A stretch of DNA of 64,000 nt from Aradus depressus (taxonomy: Eukaryota > Arthropoda > Insecta > Hemiptera > Aradidae): the NCBI GenBank assembly GCA_963662175.1, contig OY759217.1, positions 45,484,108 through 45,548,107 of the forward strand, written 5' to 3'. The position numbers and the translations under genes were made by a program. The notes below the pieces were generated by a model. That model saw only the letters and a list, made by a program, of their open reading frames with translations, had not been told where the DNA came from and searched no databases. The stretch's first letter is position 1. Every line of letters starts with the position of its first letter. Shown one piece after another: positions 52,628 to 62,914 of this stretch.

Positions 52628-52975
52628 GAGGGCGCCGGTAGCTCAGTGGTATGCGTGCTTGTCTACTGAGCTCAAGATCGTGGGTTCAAAACCCGACCAT
52701 ATTTTATGTGGGAGGTAAAATAAACTTAAGCACGCCGTCCTTCGGATGGGACGTTAAGCGATGGTCCCGAGCCTGTACGATGTCAGGTTCTCGTTAAAGA
52801 CCCCTACCCTAGGTGAATAAAAATTTAGGGTTGGCAAAATTTAGGACTCGCATAGTAGAGTCGGGCTCATGTCCACCAGAGTGATGAAAGAGCGCTCTGG
52901 TAGTAGGCGATATGACCTCGTAGTTAAAAGCCCGGGCATGAGTCATAAAACCTAACCTAACCTATATATTATCAA
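52628..52975 (+). mobile_element. SINE-B, full length, 9-bp TSD
   Basis: ATATTATCA (52619-52627 and 52976-52984). GAGGGCGCCGGTAGCTCAGT (A box), GTGGGTTCAAAACCCGACC (B box), body with GCCGTCCTTCGGATGGGACG, and a 3' hairpin ACCAGAGTGATGAAAGAGCG..CTCTGGT. It ends GGGCATGAGTCATAA plus AACCTAACCTAACCT. The reference copy of the family in this window. Confidence 0.93.
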
Positions 52976-53183
52976 CAATAATAATATACATATATATATA
53001 TATATATTATAACCAATCTCCCTCCCTGTGTGAGTGCAAATCACGTAATTAATAAAATAAATAAAATTGAGATCGAAAAATTATTAAATTTGAAAATTAT
53101 TTAAATCGCGACTTTAATTAAACAATGCCTGAATAGCTGAAAGCACTCCCACGGGAAGAACGGTTACAAGATCCTAACGGTTA

Positions 53184-53225
53184 GTTGACATCAGTAATTA
53201 ACAATAATTAATTACTGTTGTCAAC
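53184..53225. repeat. 18-bp inverted repeat
   Basis: GTTGACATCAGTAATTAA / TTAATTACTGTTGTCAAC, 6-nt loop, one mismatch. Confidence 0.7.
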
Positions 53226-53551
53226 CAGAAGAAGCATGAGTGGGGGGGGAATGAAATGAATCAAACCTATAACTTTAACATATTTATTTTAATGAGAACA
53301 TATTTACAAAACAACAATTGAATATATATATAATTTGGCCGTGTGTCTGAAGGACTGAATTATAACTTAATTACGAGGTACCTCGATACGATATCCATGG
53401 CGAATGACGGCGTGATCACCCTTTCTGGACTTCCCGTAGAAATCGTCTATTCACATAGTCCCTGAAGATCTGCGTAGTTTCGAGGGCACACCAGAAGTTA
53501 CACCCCCACTGACTTTGCACCGTCCAAAATCAAAGTGTGTCTCTACGACTA
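53226..53551. other. Unassigned, moderate GC
   Basis: Leads into the 75-bp array (CATGGCGAATGACGGCGTGA, 53396). It may be the flank of an LTR or other element; nothing diagnostic seen. Confidence 0.3.
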
Positions 53552-54078
53552 TTTCACATATTCAAACTGATATTACTTATAGAAAAGATACGTGGTGATC
53601 ACCCAAGACATGAACGAAGAAAGTTAATTTCACATATTCTAACTGATATTACTTATAGAAAAGATACGTGGTGATCACCCAAGACATGAACGAAGAAAGT
53701 TAATTCACATATTTAAACTCAACTGTACAATATAAAAAGAACGTGGTGACCAGCCAAGACATGAGCGAAGAAAACTCAATTCACATATTTAAACTCAACT
53801 GTACAATATAAAAAGAACGTGGTGACCAGCCAAGACATGAGCGAAGAAAGTTAATTTCACATATTCAAACTGATATTACTTATAGAAAAGATACGTGGTG
53901 ATCACCCAAGACATGAACGAAGAAAGTTAATTTCACATATTCTAACTAAACTTTACTTATAGAAAAGATACGTGGTGATCCACCAAGACATGAGCAAAGA
54001 AAGTACTTTCACATACTGAAACTAGGCTTTACAAAGAGAGGAACGTGGTGATCCACCAAGATATGAGCGAAGAATGAG
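53552..54078 (+). repeat. About 75-bp tandem array, seven units, two subtypes
   Basis: TTTCACATATT...ACGTGGTGATCACCCAAGAC...GAAGAAAGTTAA repeats seven times. Units 1, 2 and 5 have CTGATATTACTTATAGAAAA. Units 3 and 4 have CTCAACTGTACAATATAAAA with GTGACCAGCC. Units 6 and 7 are more diverged. Each type-1 unit has the 10-bp palindrome GGTGATCACC. The order 1-1-2-2-1 implies a segmental event within the array. Confidence 0.92.
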
Positions 54079-54318
54079 TAAAACGGGGCGTGGCTTCCGA
54101 TATCCGACCGTGGTAGGGGACAGTTCTCGAGACTTGATTCGTCGTCGGACTCCGCCCATTTTATTTCCAGCCAATCGCATATTACCAATTAACATCTGCC
54201 TCTAGTTGTGTGAAAACCTGGAGTAAGAAAAAAAACCTTTACTGCTTATTCCTTATACACCGGATGTAGACAATTATCTTGGCTTCCTTTCCATTGTGTC
54301 TCTATTATTCTTTATTTT

Positions 54319-54470
54319 CGCTCCCAGCGATCGCGATTCTCTCGCAGGCATCATTGGTTCCGAGCATTCTCTTCCAAATGCAATTCTCGTTTATTCAAGA
54401 CCACACAACCCATACTTTGCTCCTAGCGATCGCGATCCTCTCATAGACATCGCCAGTTCTGAGCATTATC
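54319..54470 (+). repeat. Imperfect direct repeat pair (about 100-bp spacing)
   Basis: GCTCCCAGCGATCGCGATTC (54320) and GCTCCTAGCGATCGCGATCC (54420), each followed by CTC-CA-GCATC and GAGCATTnTCT. Contains the GCGATCGC palindrome. Confidence 0.7.
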
Positions 54471-54699
54471 TATAGGGTAGACATGCTACAATATATTATA
54501 GGTCGTTATAAGTGATCGTCGTATTATCCGATACGGGAGAAAACATTTAATCAAAAGTAGTCCATGTACATTCATTATAATGTTTTATTTGAATTTTTTT
54601 ATTTATTTTTCATAGAAATTGATATATGTAGGTATATCCTATTTTATAATACACATAAATATATGTATCTACTTCTTAAGTAGAAAGTGAATATTTTTT

Positions 54700-55055
54700 A
54701 AGCTGGCAAAAACGCTGAATCTATCCTTTCGATATTTCGATTGAGGGATTTTCCGAAGAAATATCCGGAATAATCTTTATAAGCTCTTGAGCTTTAGGAG
54801 AAGAGGGCCGGATATCAGGATGTTACTTCGTTGCATTTTGAACCATTCCAGTGTGGTTTTTCGGTTTCTTTTTGACTTAAACGATTTCCCATCGCCGATA
54901 GCCGCTTCAATTGCATCATTGTACTTCAAAATCGTAGATATTGACGAATGATTCACTCCGTATTCTTTGGCCAGTTGTACATTTGTCTCCCCACTCTCGA
55001 TTCGTGTACAAATTACGAATTTGTTTTCCACTGAATAATACTTCCTTTTAGACAT
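54700..55055 (-). pseudogene. pogo/Tigger-type transposase, N-terminal DNA-binding part, broken
   Basis: Starts MSKRKYYSVENKFVICTRIE at 55055. The first helix-turn-helix (CENP-B N/Psq type) has ESGETNVQLAKEYGVNHSSI and STILKYND. The beginning of the second (CENP-B HTH) has EWFKMQR...ISGPLL. Near 54795 a one-base frameshift stops the frame; the next frame continues KAQELIKIIPDISSENPS. Further on, a TAG at 54721-54723 sits where the domain has a conserved Trp before IQRF. The DDE catalytic domain is missing. Function in its intact form: transposase DNA binding of a Tc1/mariner-pogo element. Confidence 0.85.
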
Positions 55056-55358
55056 TTTTTTATTTAATAAATAACAACCGTGAGCCTGTGTGGTTCGTGT
55101 TTGAAAGTTAAAACTAATCAAGTCCAAAGTAATTTTATTAGATTTTAAGAAAGGGAAGAGGATTAATTTTCTTGGAACACTATGTTTCTATGTTTACTTT
55201 TTTTCCGCCCAACGTCCTGAACAATAGTCCTAATAACCCATCTTTTTATGCCCATGGTTCCAAAAAAGCATCCGTCGTTGTATCCAGTCCATTTTACCTA
55301 CATAAAAATAGCATGGGCACATTTTTAGTCGCTAAAGGTTGGTCGTTATATCCAGTGT
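55056..55358. mobile_element. Probable 5' flank and end of the Tigger element
   Basis: Non-coding. The right edge reads GGTCGTTATATCCAGTG followed by TA (55357-55358), like a Tigger terminal repeat (inward CACTGGATATAACGACC). A second CGTTGTATCCAGT lies at 55275. A related GGTCGTTATAAGTGATC occurs at 54501 but in the same, not opposite, orientation, so the left end is unresolved. Confidence 0.45.
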
Positions 55359-55367
55359 ATATTATAT

Positions 55368-55370
<3 letters not shown>

Positions 55371-55414
<44 letters not shown>
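55371..55414 (+). repeat. (TA)n microsatellite
   Basis: ACACACA followed by about 18 TA repeats. The translated frame over it is spurious. Confidence 0.95.
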
Positions 55415-55424
<10 letters not shown>

Positions 55425-56231
55425 TAATAAAATATATATATACTATATTTCAAAGTTGGGGTAGGGGTGGTTTTGGGTAGCAGAGGGTAGGTTTAATGAA
55501 ACCTGATCCAGAGGTGGGATGGCTTTTAGTGGGAATATACGGGAGAAGGAAGCAATAGTTTAGAGGAGAAAGACAGCTTTATGGACTTGTCCAAAAAACA
55601 GCTTTTTCGGGAGTTGGGAGCGTCCCCAGGAATCCCCCTCCCTGCCGTATCTAGAAAAGTGGAGAAATATCTGACCCTGTTGTAGCGTTCAATAAATATT
55701 TCATGTTGGCATTGGAGTATATATGAAAGTACTCTGTTGGGGTGAGCAGTTTTCATTGTATAATTGTACAGTGTTCTATTCTATGATGTCAGTAATGCCA
55801 CAACATAAATGAAACTTTTTGATGTCTCACGACTTACTTAAGATAATTATGACGATGTTCTACTCAATGTTTGATTAAAAAAACTATTCCATGCATAAAG
55901 TTTCAATTTCATACATATCGTCAACGCGAAAATGGTCAAAACGTCATTTTCGCACTCAATTTCCATATATTAATGTTATAAAAAAGTGAAAACTGGCCAA
56001 ATCCCGTTCGCACATAGAGAGTCCCTAGAAAAGAAGATAATTAGAAATGTCAATTATATTATTAAATAGAAATTCTGATTAAAAAACTGTCAGGGGCAAA
56101 ATTAGTACATTTTATCCTATATTTATAAATTGTTTTAGGCGACGAGAATATGAAGGCATCAAAATCAAACTTATTTGTCGTTGATATGCTCGAAAAGTTC
56201 TATTTTATAATTATTTTCAACTTTTTGGGTC
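55415..56231. other. Unassigned interval
   Basis: No recognised repeat. A 76-aa minus frame at 55526-55756 has no domain. Confidence 0.35.
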
Positions 56232-56239
56232 GTCTACTT

Positions 56240-56686
56240 CAGTGATTCTCAACCTGTGGTCCGCGGGAGGTTTTCATGTGGTCCGCGAAATATATCAGCC
56301 TTTCGGCATAATAATAAAAAAACTAAAAAAATAAAAGTCTAAAAAAATAAAGCATTGGGATTTGTCTTATAAATAACAAAATTAATTAGTACGCGGCTAT
56401 TGTGGAATCTGTCTGTCTGCTTGCCTGAGCCTGGCTGTGTAGCTCGTGGACTCCCGAGCACCTCTCCCACTCGCCTAAAATTTGTGTAAATATAACAATA
56501 ATTAAAGAAATAATTATAATATAGTAAGTAAATAATAAATGTTTCAAGGTGCTCATTTCTTGCATCTTTTTGCCATATTTTGCTCTTTTGGGTTTATTGC
56601 TCTTTGACTGAATTCCATGACTGGTCCGCCATTGATGAGGTAAGGAAATTAGTGGTCCGTGGGTATGAAAAGGTTGAGAACCACTG
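56240..56686. mobile_element. hAT MITE, 447 bp, perfect 8-bp TSD
   Basis: GTCTACTT at 56232-56239 and 56687-56694. Terminal repeats CAGTGATTCTCAACC / GGTTGAGAACCACTG (one mismatch), with subterminal GTGGTCCGCGG (56259) and AGTGGTCCGTGG (56651). The 8-bp duplication and CAGTG-TTCTCAACC ends are diagnostic of hAT (Charlie-like) non-autonomous elements. No transposase remnant. Confidence 0.95.
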
Positions 56687-56739
56687 GTCTACTTCACAAA
56701 ACAGAGGAGGGGGAGAAAAAATGGCATATATATGGCGTA

Positions 56740-56880
56740 TATTTCTATTTTTTATTAGAAAAAAAATCGATATGTGTGGTCCTTGTGGGGTTTTGGTCAC
56801 ACATATAAAAATATAACATTTCGTGTCTTTACATTCATTCTATCGGGTGTCATCCTGTTCACAGACACACACACTTTTTA
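56740..56880 (+). repeat. Rep-1 fragment
   Basis: GTGTGGTCCTTGTGGGGTTT, TCGTGTCTTTACATTCATTC, TGTTCACAGACACACACAC. Confidence 0.6.
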
Positions 56881-56911
56881 TTTTTCATATTTTGAATCTA
56901 TAATCTATATA

Positions 56912-56980
56912 TCGCCACATTGGGACCTGATGATGGGACGTGAGAACGTCCCGAAACATCGTTGGGGGATAAAGACACTT
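56912..56980 (+). ncRNA. Hammerhead-ribozyme-like motif, family HH-C
   Basis: CUGAUGA (56927-56933), stem II GGGACG/CGUCCC with UGAGAA loop (56935-56952), GAAA 56953-56956, then CAUCGUUGGGGG. The catalytic core and a 6-bp stem II are perfect. Stem III and the cleavage triplet are uncertain (AC/GU with AUC loop and GUU?), and stem I is poor. May be an inactive relic of a Penelope-type end; CGAAACATCG is shared with the fragment at 41822. Confidence 0.45.
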
Positions 56981-57196
56981 TCGAAGAGTTTTTTTTTTTT
57001 TTTTTTTTGAAAAATAGTTATCTTAATTTCTATTAAATTGAAAAATGTGTCTACTTATTATGAACGTATCTTGTATTATTATTTTTATTTTATTTTTTTA
57101 TATACTCATATATTTTTAAGTATTTATTTGTACAGTTTTTATTAATTTAATTTCACTTTTTTTAATGTTTTTTTTTGTTATTACTAATCCATAGAT

Positions 57197-57312
57197 GTGT
57201 TAGACTCAAGTAGTTATAAATCTAATTTATAAGCTATCTTAATGTATAAATTCATTTGACGTATCCTATTTTACCATGTATTGGTTTAACGGAAATAAAT
57301 TATTAAATTATT
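57197..57312 (+). mobile_element. LINE-L 3' end, copy 2
   Basis: CTAATTTATAAGCTATCTTA, TTTGACGTATCCTATTTTAC and GGTTTAACGGAAATAAATTA align with 45776-45885. Confidence 0.55.
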
Positions 57313-57315
57313 ATT

Positions 57316-57396
57316 ATAGATCGGAAAAAATGAAAATCTAATTTTAGACCGATTACATAACTGCTCCAATACTTCGTATATCTGGGGAAGTAAAAC
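57316..57396 (+). repeat. Rep-1 right end
   Basis: ATCTAATTTTAGACCGATTA, CATAACTGCTCC and CTGGGGAAGTAAAAC. Confidence 0.55.
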
Positions 57397-57870
57397 AACT
57401 GTTCAGCTGTGAGACATCCCCCGCAATACAATACCTTCCTCATTCCCCCGAACACCCCGGATCTGTCTGATTAGGAGTGGAGGCAGACCGAGAGCTGAAG
57501 AGGGGAGACAATGAGGGAAGAGGTGCTGATAAGGTGCTGAAGAGGTGCTTATCTTAGCTGGTCTCTCGGCCAGCAACGCCTGAGTTTACGAGAGGGACTA
57601 TCTTTCGAAGTTACTTTTGGCGGAAAGCCGCCTATATTTTCCCAGAAAAAACTCTCGCTAATTCAAATAATATTCAGTCCAGAAGGCAGTGGAATATGTC
57701 AATACTGGAACTCATCAACCCCGCCTAGTTAATTTCTTAATCCCTACCTCCTCCCATAGTCCTGCCTATGCCAAATTAAAATTTTTTTTTATATTTTAAA
57801 CCCATTAGTGCTCCCAAGGTTCTAGATTTTAAATAAATATTTATTTAGTGTGACACCTTAAGAAAAAAAT
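57397..57870. other. Unassigned interval
   Basis: 57480-57560 is purine-rich with GAGGTGCT repeats (AAGAGGTGCTGATAAGGTGC). Nothing else recognised. Confidence 0.35.
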
Positions 57871-57990
57871 AGAAAGCCCTGATGGGGATCGAACTGGGTT
57901 CTATTGACAAGGAGGGCGCCTTGTCCCAATTGGGACTCAATTACTAAGACCCAGAGTGACTGAGGAGCCGCCATCTTGCCCATTAGCCTT
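57870..57990 (-). mobile_element. tRNA-related SINE head (SINE-C) or tRNA pseudogene
   Basis: Minus strand: AGTCCCAATTGGGACAAGG (A-box-like) and CCCAGTTCGATCCCCATCAG (perfect B-box core GTTCGATCC, 57884-57894), about 45 nt apart. It lacks a proper acceptor stem. Single copy. Confidence 0.45.
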
Positions 57991-58379
57991 TGCACCAAAA
58001 GTAACTCATCTCCCCTACACATAGTGTTCGCTTAGACACCATACTATAGATGAAGATAACGCTGTTGTACTGGAAACCGCTTACTATACATTATATCATA
58101 TATTATTTATTGTGTATATAATATTATATTTATTATTTAACACACATCTTTCACCATTTTATAGAGACATTCTTATTTATATTTGTATATATTGCATTTA
58201 TTATTTTACATTATTTTATTTTAAAACATTGTCATCAAATTTACTAATGGCTTTATTTTACAGATTGTGAATATGCTCAATAAAATAAAATTTATATTTT
58301 TCAGGGACTTCTCTTTCTTCAAATAAAATTTAACAGGCACCACATCATCAGGAATTTTTTAATAAATCTCCACCATCTT

Positions 58380-58535
58380 ACTCCTTTCTTTTAGCTAAAA
58401 ATTAATAAATGTCGTACTTCAAGATACACAAAAGTGTGAAATCGTATCGATACAGGTCATTACCGGAAATTACCGTGTTCACAGACCTACTCATACATTC
58501 ATAGACACACACACGGCAGACAGATTTTTTTTTTT
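58380..58535 (+). repeat. Rep-1 fragment
   Basis: CTTTTAGCTAAAAATTAATA, ATGTCGTACTTCAAG, TCGTATCGATACAGGTCATT, GTTCACAGACC and CAGACAGA plus T-run. Confidence 0.5.
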
Positions 58536-58539
58536 TGAC

Positions 58540-59385
58540 TGATTTGAGTAAAATATTTCTGGCAATGTCTTCTGACGTCATGCACTCGATATAATGGTTT
58601 CATTATACGGTCAACTAACGGACTAAGAAAAAGAATAAATACAAACAAAAAAGTTGTTCGACTCAAAGTTTTAAGGAATAAGAAAGACTTGTTTGTGCTG
58701 AACCAGATTTATGGTGACGACACAAAACTGACGGAATGTTTTTTTTTTCCTTTAACTGTAAATTATTTTTCCCCTATTTTTTACATCTCGAGCTTTACGA
58801 AGTATAGGGCAAGTTATGTGCCTGCATCCTCTGCATATGGCCTGCCCATTAATAATTGGAATAATAATTAAATAAACAATAAATTACTAAATTTCCTATA
58901 GAAATTTTATCTCTGGTCTTTTACTAAATTTTGATTTCTATAGTAGTTTTCAAAAAGGGCCCTAAAAAATATAAAAAGTTCAAGAGGTGCAATTTTTAAG
59001 AAAGTGCATGTCGTTGTCGTAAAAAAATTCAATTAACAATCTTTTCATTTGGATTCCTAAGGAGATGCCATTTTTAATTTTTTTCAATAATATTAAATCT
59101 AATCCAAAGGTTTTTTAAAATTATCTTACTGGGCCAACAGGGAAAATGAATAGAATAGAATTTACGAGAACAAATAATTGGGTTTATTTTCTTACATCTA
59201 TATTATAAAATTAAAAACTAAACATTGAAACTATTTCAATCTTTTTTTTTGTTTTATATTTTGGCCATTCTTCAAATTTAAGTTATATATTTTTGGGCAC
59301 ATAGGTATATTTTGTACATATATATAAATAACATATGTACCTTCTTTGCGGATCAATTTTATTGTTAATTTACTCCTACTTAGTT
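58540..59385. other. AT-rich interval without recognised elements
   Basis: No ORF or repeat assigned. A small ATACGAAGTATAGGGCAAG-like Rep-1 end trace lies near 58795. Confidence 0.35.
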
Positions 59386-59387
59386 CA

Positions 59388-59632
59388 TCACATCTTAAGC
59401 CTAAACACAACTCTCCATCTTCACTCGACTCGTCTCTACACATACTAAAAACAGTTGATGGCCATGTTTTGTTTTCTACTCATTTGTTTTAAAAGAAAAT
59501 GCATTCATATTATTTATTTACTATTTCAGTTGCTTCTTGGATTTTATAGAAAAATAAATATAATTAATTTTTTAATATTAATAATTTAAATGTGTGTATT
59601 TTTTTAGACATCACACTTATCACCTCTGTGAC
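59388..59632 (+). repeat. Rep-3 dispersed repeat, copy 2
   Basis: TCTTAAGCCTAAACACAACT, CTACACATACTAAAAACAGT, TGATGGCCATGTTTTG and AATGTGTGTATTTTTTTAGA match 36735-36965. Confidence 0.6.
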
Positions 59633-60117
59633 CTTAGGCTCTCCAAATTCCGTAGCGACCTATTATTTTTTTTGATTCTGAACATTCAAAAGTCACTATG
59701 TAAGTCAAATATCGATTTTTAGCCCAAACGATCGATTAGTGCTCGCAAAATGATTCACGACTTTTTTTTTTTTTTTTTTGGGGGGGGGGGGGATCCCAAC
59801 CCTTTTTCCCTCCTAAATTAAAAAATAACAGTCGCAAAACATGGGGAAATAACAAGATTGCATCCTAATAAACGACATTAAGGGGAATAACAGGCTATTC
59901 TTCCTTTGTTCTTCCCAACTCAATTTCCGGTAGTTTAAATTCACCACTTCCCTATCAAAAGTGTATTTGTATCTTTGTGTTCTCTCCAGTTCCATTTTGA
60001 ACGTTCACTTCCCAACCTTAACAAAAATGTAATCGATCAGAAATTCAATGTTCAATTTTCAATAGAATTTAATCCGACATTCGTATCAATATATACAATT
60101 TTTAGAGACCTCCTTAA

Positions 60118-60588
60118 TTTCATTTAATGTAGGTATTTTAATAATTCCAAATATTGGCCCTTTTTGGTCTCATTCTATTTAATTTATTTTTTCATAATTT
60201 AGAAATACAATATTTCATCCATCAGGACATTTTCAAGAACAAACTGAAAAATATTACATAGATATGAACGTCTAAAAATTAACATTGTTAGTTTAATACC
60301 AAATCTAAATCTTGTTTCACTTACTTACATTATAACATCTTCATTTCTTATGAAACATTATTTTTTATAACATGGCGTGTCAAAATCTAACATATATTTC
60401 CAACATCTTAATTACGCATCTGTAAAAAATGATTTCCAAAATATCTCACTAGCGTATGTTTAATATTACTTATAATTATTAAAAATATTATAAATCATTG
60501 TAAAAATACTTTTTTTTTTTTTTTTTCATCGTGGTTTTAAAAAGGGCCCATTATTTAGCATTATTAAAATACCTACATTAAATGAAAA
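60118..60588. mobile_element. MITE-like element (471 bp) with 50-bp inverted ends
   Basis: ATTTCATTTAATGTAGGTAT, TTTAATAATTCCAAATATTG and GGCCCTTTTT at the left are complemented by AAAAAGGGCCCATTATTTAG...ATTAAAATACCTACATTAAA at the right. Interior AT-rich, non-coding. TSD not clear. Confidence 0.7.
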
Positions 60589-60639
60589 TAGAATTTAATT
60601 TTTTTTTTTTATGATTCTAAATATGACAAAAACATTTCC

Positions 60640-60892
60640 TGTCAGCCTTGTGTTCCTGCTTGTTTGTGTATGTGGGTCAGTGAACATAATGTATCGATCC
60701 TAAATTTTATGTTGATTCAGAACCCATAAAATCTCTAATAACTTTCGATATATCGAGATGAGATTTAGACGGGGGTCTAACTCAAAACTACTAAACTAAT
60801 TCATTTCAATGTAATGAATGTATCAACATGAAATTTAATATGATGATTCCGAGACCGATTTTCAACCAAATAGTTAAAATGGACTTATCGGG
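60640..60892 (-). repeat. Rep-1 fragment
   Basis: TGTCAGCCTTGTGTTCCTGC, AACATAATGTATCGATCCTA, TTCAATGTAATGAATGTATC and AACATGAAATTTAATATGA. Confidence 0.55.
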
Positions 60893-61082
60893 AGAGCGAC
60901 AACTAATGATCATTTCGATCTTCTTCACTTTCTTATACCTTAGTGTATGAAAATATAATAATATTATATTTTAAATATTATATAATATATAATATTTAAA
61001 AAATAATATATCCTGACACTAAGGATATAAGAAAGTGAAAAAGATCGTCGGAAAATAATCATTAGTTGTCGCTCTCCCTCTA
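60893..61082. repeat. Inverted repeat with AT-rich centre (arms about 65 bp)
   Basis: GAGAGCGACAACTAATGATC...CACTTTCTTATACCTTAGTG is complemented by CACTAAGGATATAAGAAAGT...AATCATTAGTTGTCGCTCTC. The centre is a second AT palindrome (60955-60999). Confidence 0.8.
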
Positions 61083-61436
61083 AACCCATTTTAACTATTT
61101 GGTTGAAAATCAATTGAATTTTGATTAGTTATTTTGTAAAATGTACTTAGAACCTTGAAGTAATGTTTGATTTTGGCCAAATCCTAATCAGATTTAAGTT
61201 AGCACTAGTGACATATTCATTGTTAAATTTCACTCGTATACACAGCTGCAGACACATAGACACATCACCGTGAAAAAAACAATTTTTACACGTTTACAAT
61301 TATTGTAAACATTTGAAAATCCAAGATCAAGTTTTCAACGGGTCACCTTTCAGTCTCCTGAATACGTTTTTTTACGATATGCCTGGGTGTCTAAAATAAT
61401 TTTATATTTTACTTCCTAAGAAAATAAATTTTACTT

Positions 61437-61690
61437 TCTCAGCTATACGAATATTTATATTATATTTTATATACGAATATTAAAATTATATTATATACGA
61501 ATATTATATTTATATACGAATATTAATATTATATTTTATATTTTACTTCCAAAGTAAATAAATTTTACTTCCTCAGCTATACGAATACTTCTATTATATT
61601 TTATATACGAATATTAAAATTATATTATATACGAATATTATATTTATATACGAATATTAATATTATATTTTATATTTTACTTCCTAGAGA
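61437..61690 (+). repeat. About 119-bp tandem duplication of AT-rich sequence
   Basis: TTTTACTTTCTCAGCTATAC (61431) and TTTTACTTCCTCAGCTATAC (61562) each begin a unit of repeated ATATACGAATATTA words. Confidence 0.75.
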
Positions 61691-61833
61691 AACTTAGAGA
61701 TGCTTTTATCTGGAGAGAATTTTCATTAGGTATCTTGTAAAATGTACTTAGACCCTTGAAGTAATGTGGTCTTGTTTGATTTTGGCCAAATCCTAATCAG
61801 ATTTAAGTTAGCATACGTGACATATTCATTGTC

Positions 61834-62064
61834 GAGGGCGCCGGTAGCTCAGTGGTATGCGTGCTTGGTTTCTGAGCACAAGAACGTGGGTTCGAAACCC
61901 GACCGAGGCCCTTAGTTTATTTTATCTGGGAGGTAGGCAAAATCTAGGACTCCCACTGTAGAGTCGTGCTCACGTCTGCCAGAGAGACGAAAGAGCGCTC
62001 TGGTACTAAGCGATATAACCTCGTGGTTAAAGCCCGGGCATGACTCATAAAACCTAACCTAACC
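61834..62064 (+). mobile_element. SINE-B, internally deleted, 11-bp TSD
   Basis: TATTCATTGTC at 61823-61833 and 62065-62075; the empty site survives at 61211-61221 (TATTCATTGTT). Intact A box (GGTAGCTCAGTGGTATGCG) and B box (GGGTTCGAAACCCGAC). The body between TCTGGGAGGTA and GGCAAAATCTAGG is deleted. It ends CATAAAACCTAACCTAACC. Confidence 0.95.
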
Positions 62065-62154
62065 TATTCATTGTCAAATATCAATCATAATCATAGCTGC
62101 AGACACCCAGGCATATCGTAATTAAAAAAAATAGCATTTTACTTCCTCTAAATT

Positions 62155-62645
62155 TTATTTCCTCAGCTATACGAAGTATAGGGAAAGTTATGGGGAAGTC
62201 GAAAATTCGATGCGGAATTTACAAAGAAATTTCATGTTTTCCGACTTCCAGATTCCAAATATGAAAAAAAAGTCTGTCTGTCTGTGTGTATGTCCGAGTA
62301 CGATAAATCCCGATCAAATGAATATCACAACATGAAATTTTCTAAGTGAATCCAGAACCCACTACCGACGACACCTATTGATCTTTAGCCACATCGACCA
62401 AAGGGGAGGGGGGAAATAAGGGGAGACTTAACTCAAAAACTTTAATAACTGCCGTTATAATGAATATATCGACACAAAATTTTATATTTGAATTTAAAAC
62501 CCCATAAGAACGACATATCAATGTTCAGCAAAATTGGCAGAAGGATTGATCAGACAAGGGCTCAACTCGAAAAGTCTAATAACTGCCGAAGTAATGAATG
62601 TATCGAAATGAAATTTGATATTTGAAGAAAAAGCGAACATCTCTG
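62155..62645 (-). repeat. Rep-1 copy, minus, with three clear internal blocks
   Basis: AGCTATACGAAGTATAGGG, TCTGTCTGTCTGTGTGTATG, then ATGAATATCACAAC, ATGAATATATCGACAC and ATGAATGTATCGAAATG at about 125-bp intervals, each followed by AACGACAYATCA- or CGACACCTATTG-type text. Confidence 0.7.
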
Positions 62646-62914
62646 TAGGAATACCTAGGCATGTCAGAGCATATACAAGAACACTCTCTCCCTTAATTTG
62701 ACACTACCATATTCATGTATCTACATACTTTTAGAATTATTACTAAATGGAAGAACGATGTTTTTACCCCTGTCTGCCATATTGGATATAAAACGTGTAT
62801 TGCCAGAGATTCACCGTCAACTTTTTTGTGTTATACCCCCCTCCTCCCCTCTAAATCCCCCTTTCCTTTGACCGATTTGTCTAAAAAATCAATAGATGTC
62901 GTCTTTGCAGGGTT

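Larger units (their letters stand above)
61125..62140 (+). repeat. Local duplication flanking an AT array, second copy split by SINE-B
   Basis: TTGTAAAATGTACTTAGAAC ... GTGACATATTCATTGT ... CATAGACACATC (61134-61265) recurs at 61735-62115 with the SINE-B inserted at TATTCATTGTC. Between them, 61437-61690 holds two 119-bp units of TATACGAATATTA-rich sequence. Confidence 0.8.

Noticed and set aside
52628..52720. Functional tRNA gene (A and B boxes present)
   Set aside because: There is no acceptor-stem closure, the sequence continues into the SINE-B body, and the same head recurs in other copies with TSDs.
56240..56686. Hammerhead or Penelope-type element at 56.2 kb
   Set aside because: An 8-bp TSD and CAGTG-TTCTCAACC inverted ends fit a hAT MITE; no CUGANGA/GAAA layout.
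58025..58080. Further HH-B hammerhead (GATGAAGATAACGCTGTTGTA)
   Set aside because: The core is degenerate and the stem III/cleavage segment (GGAAACCGCTT) does not fold convincingly.
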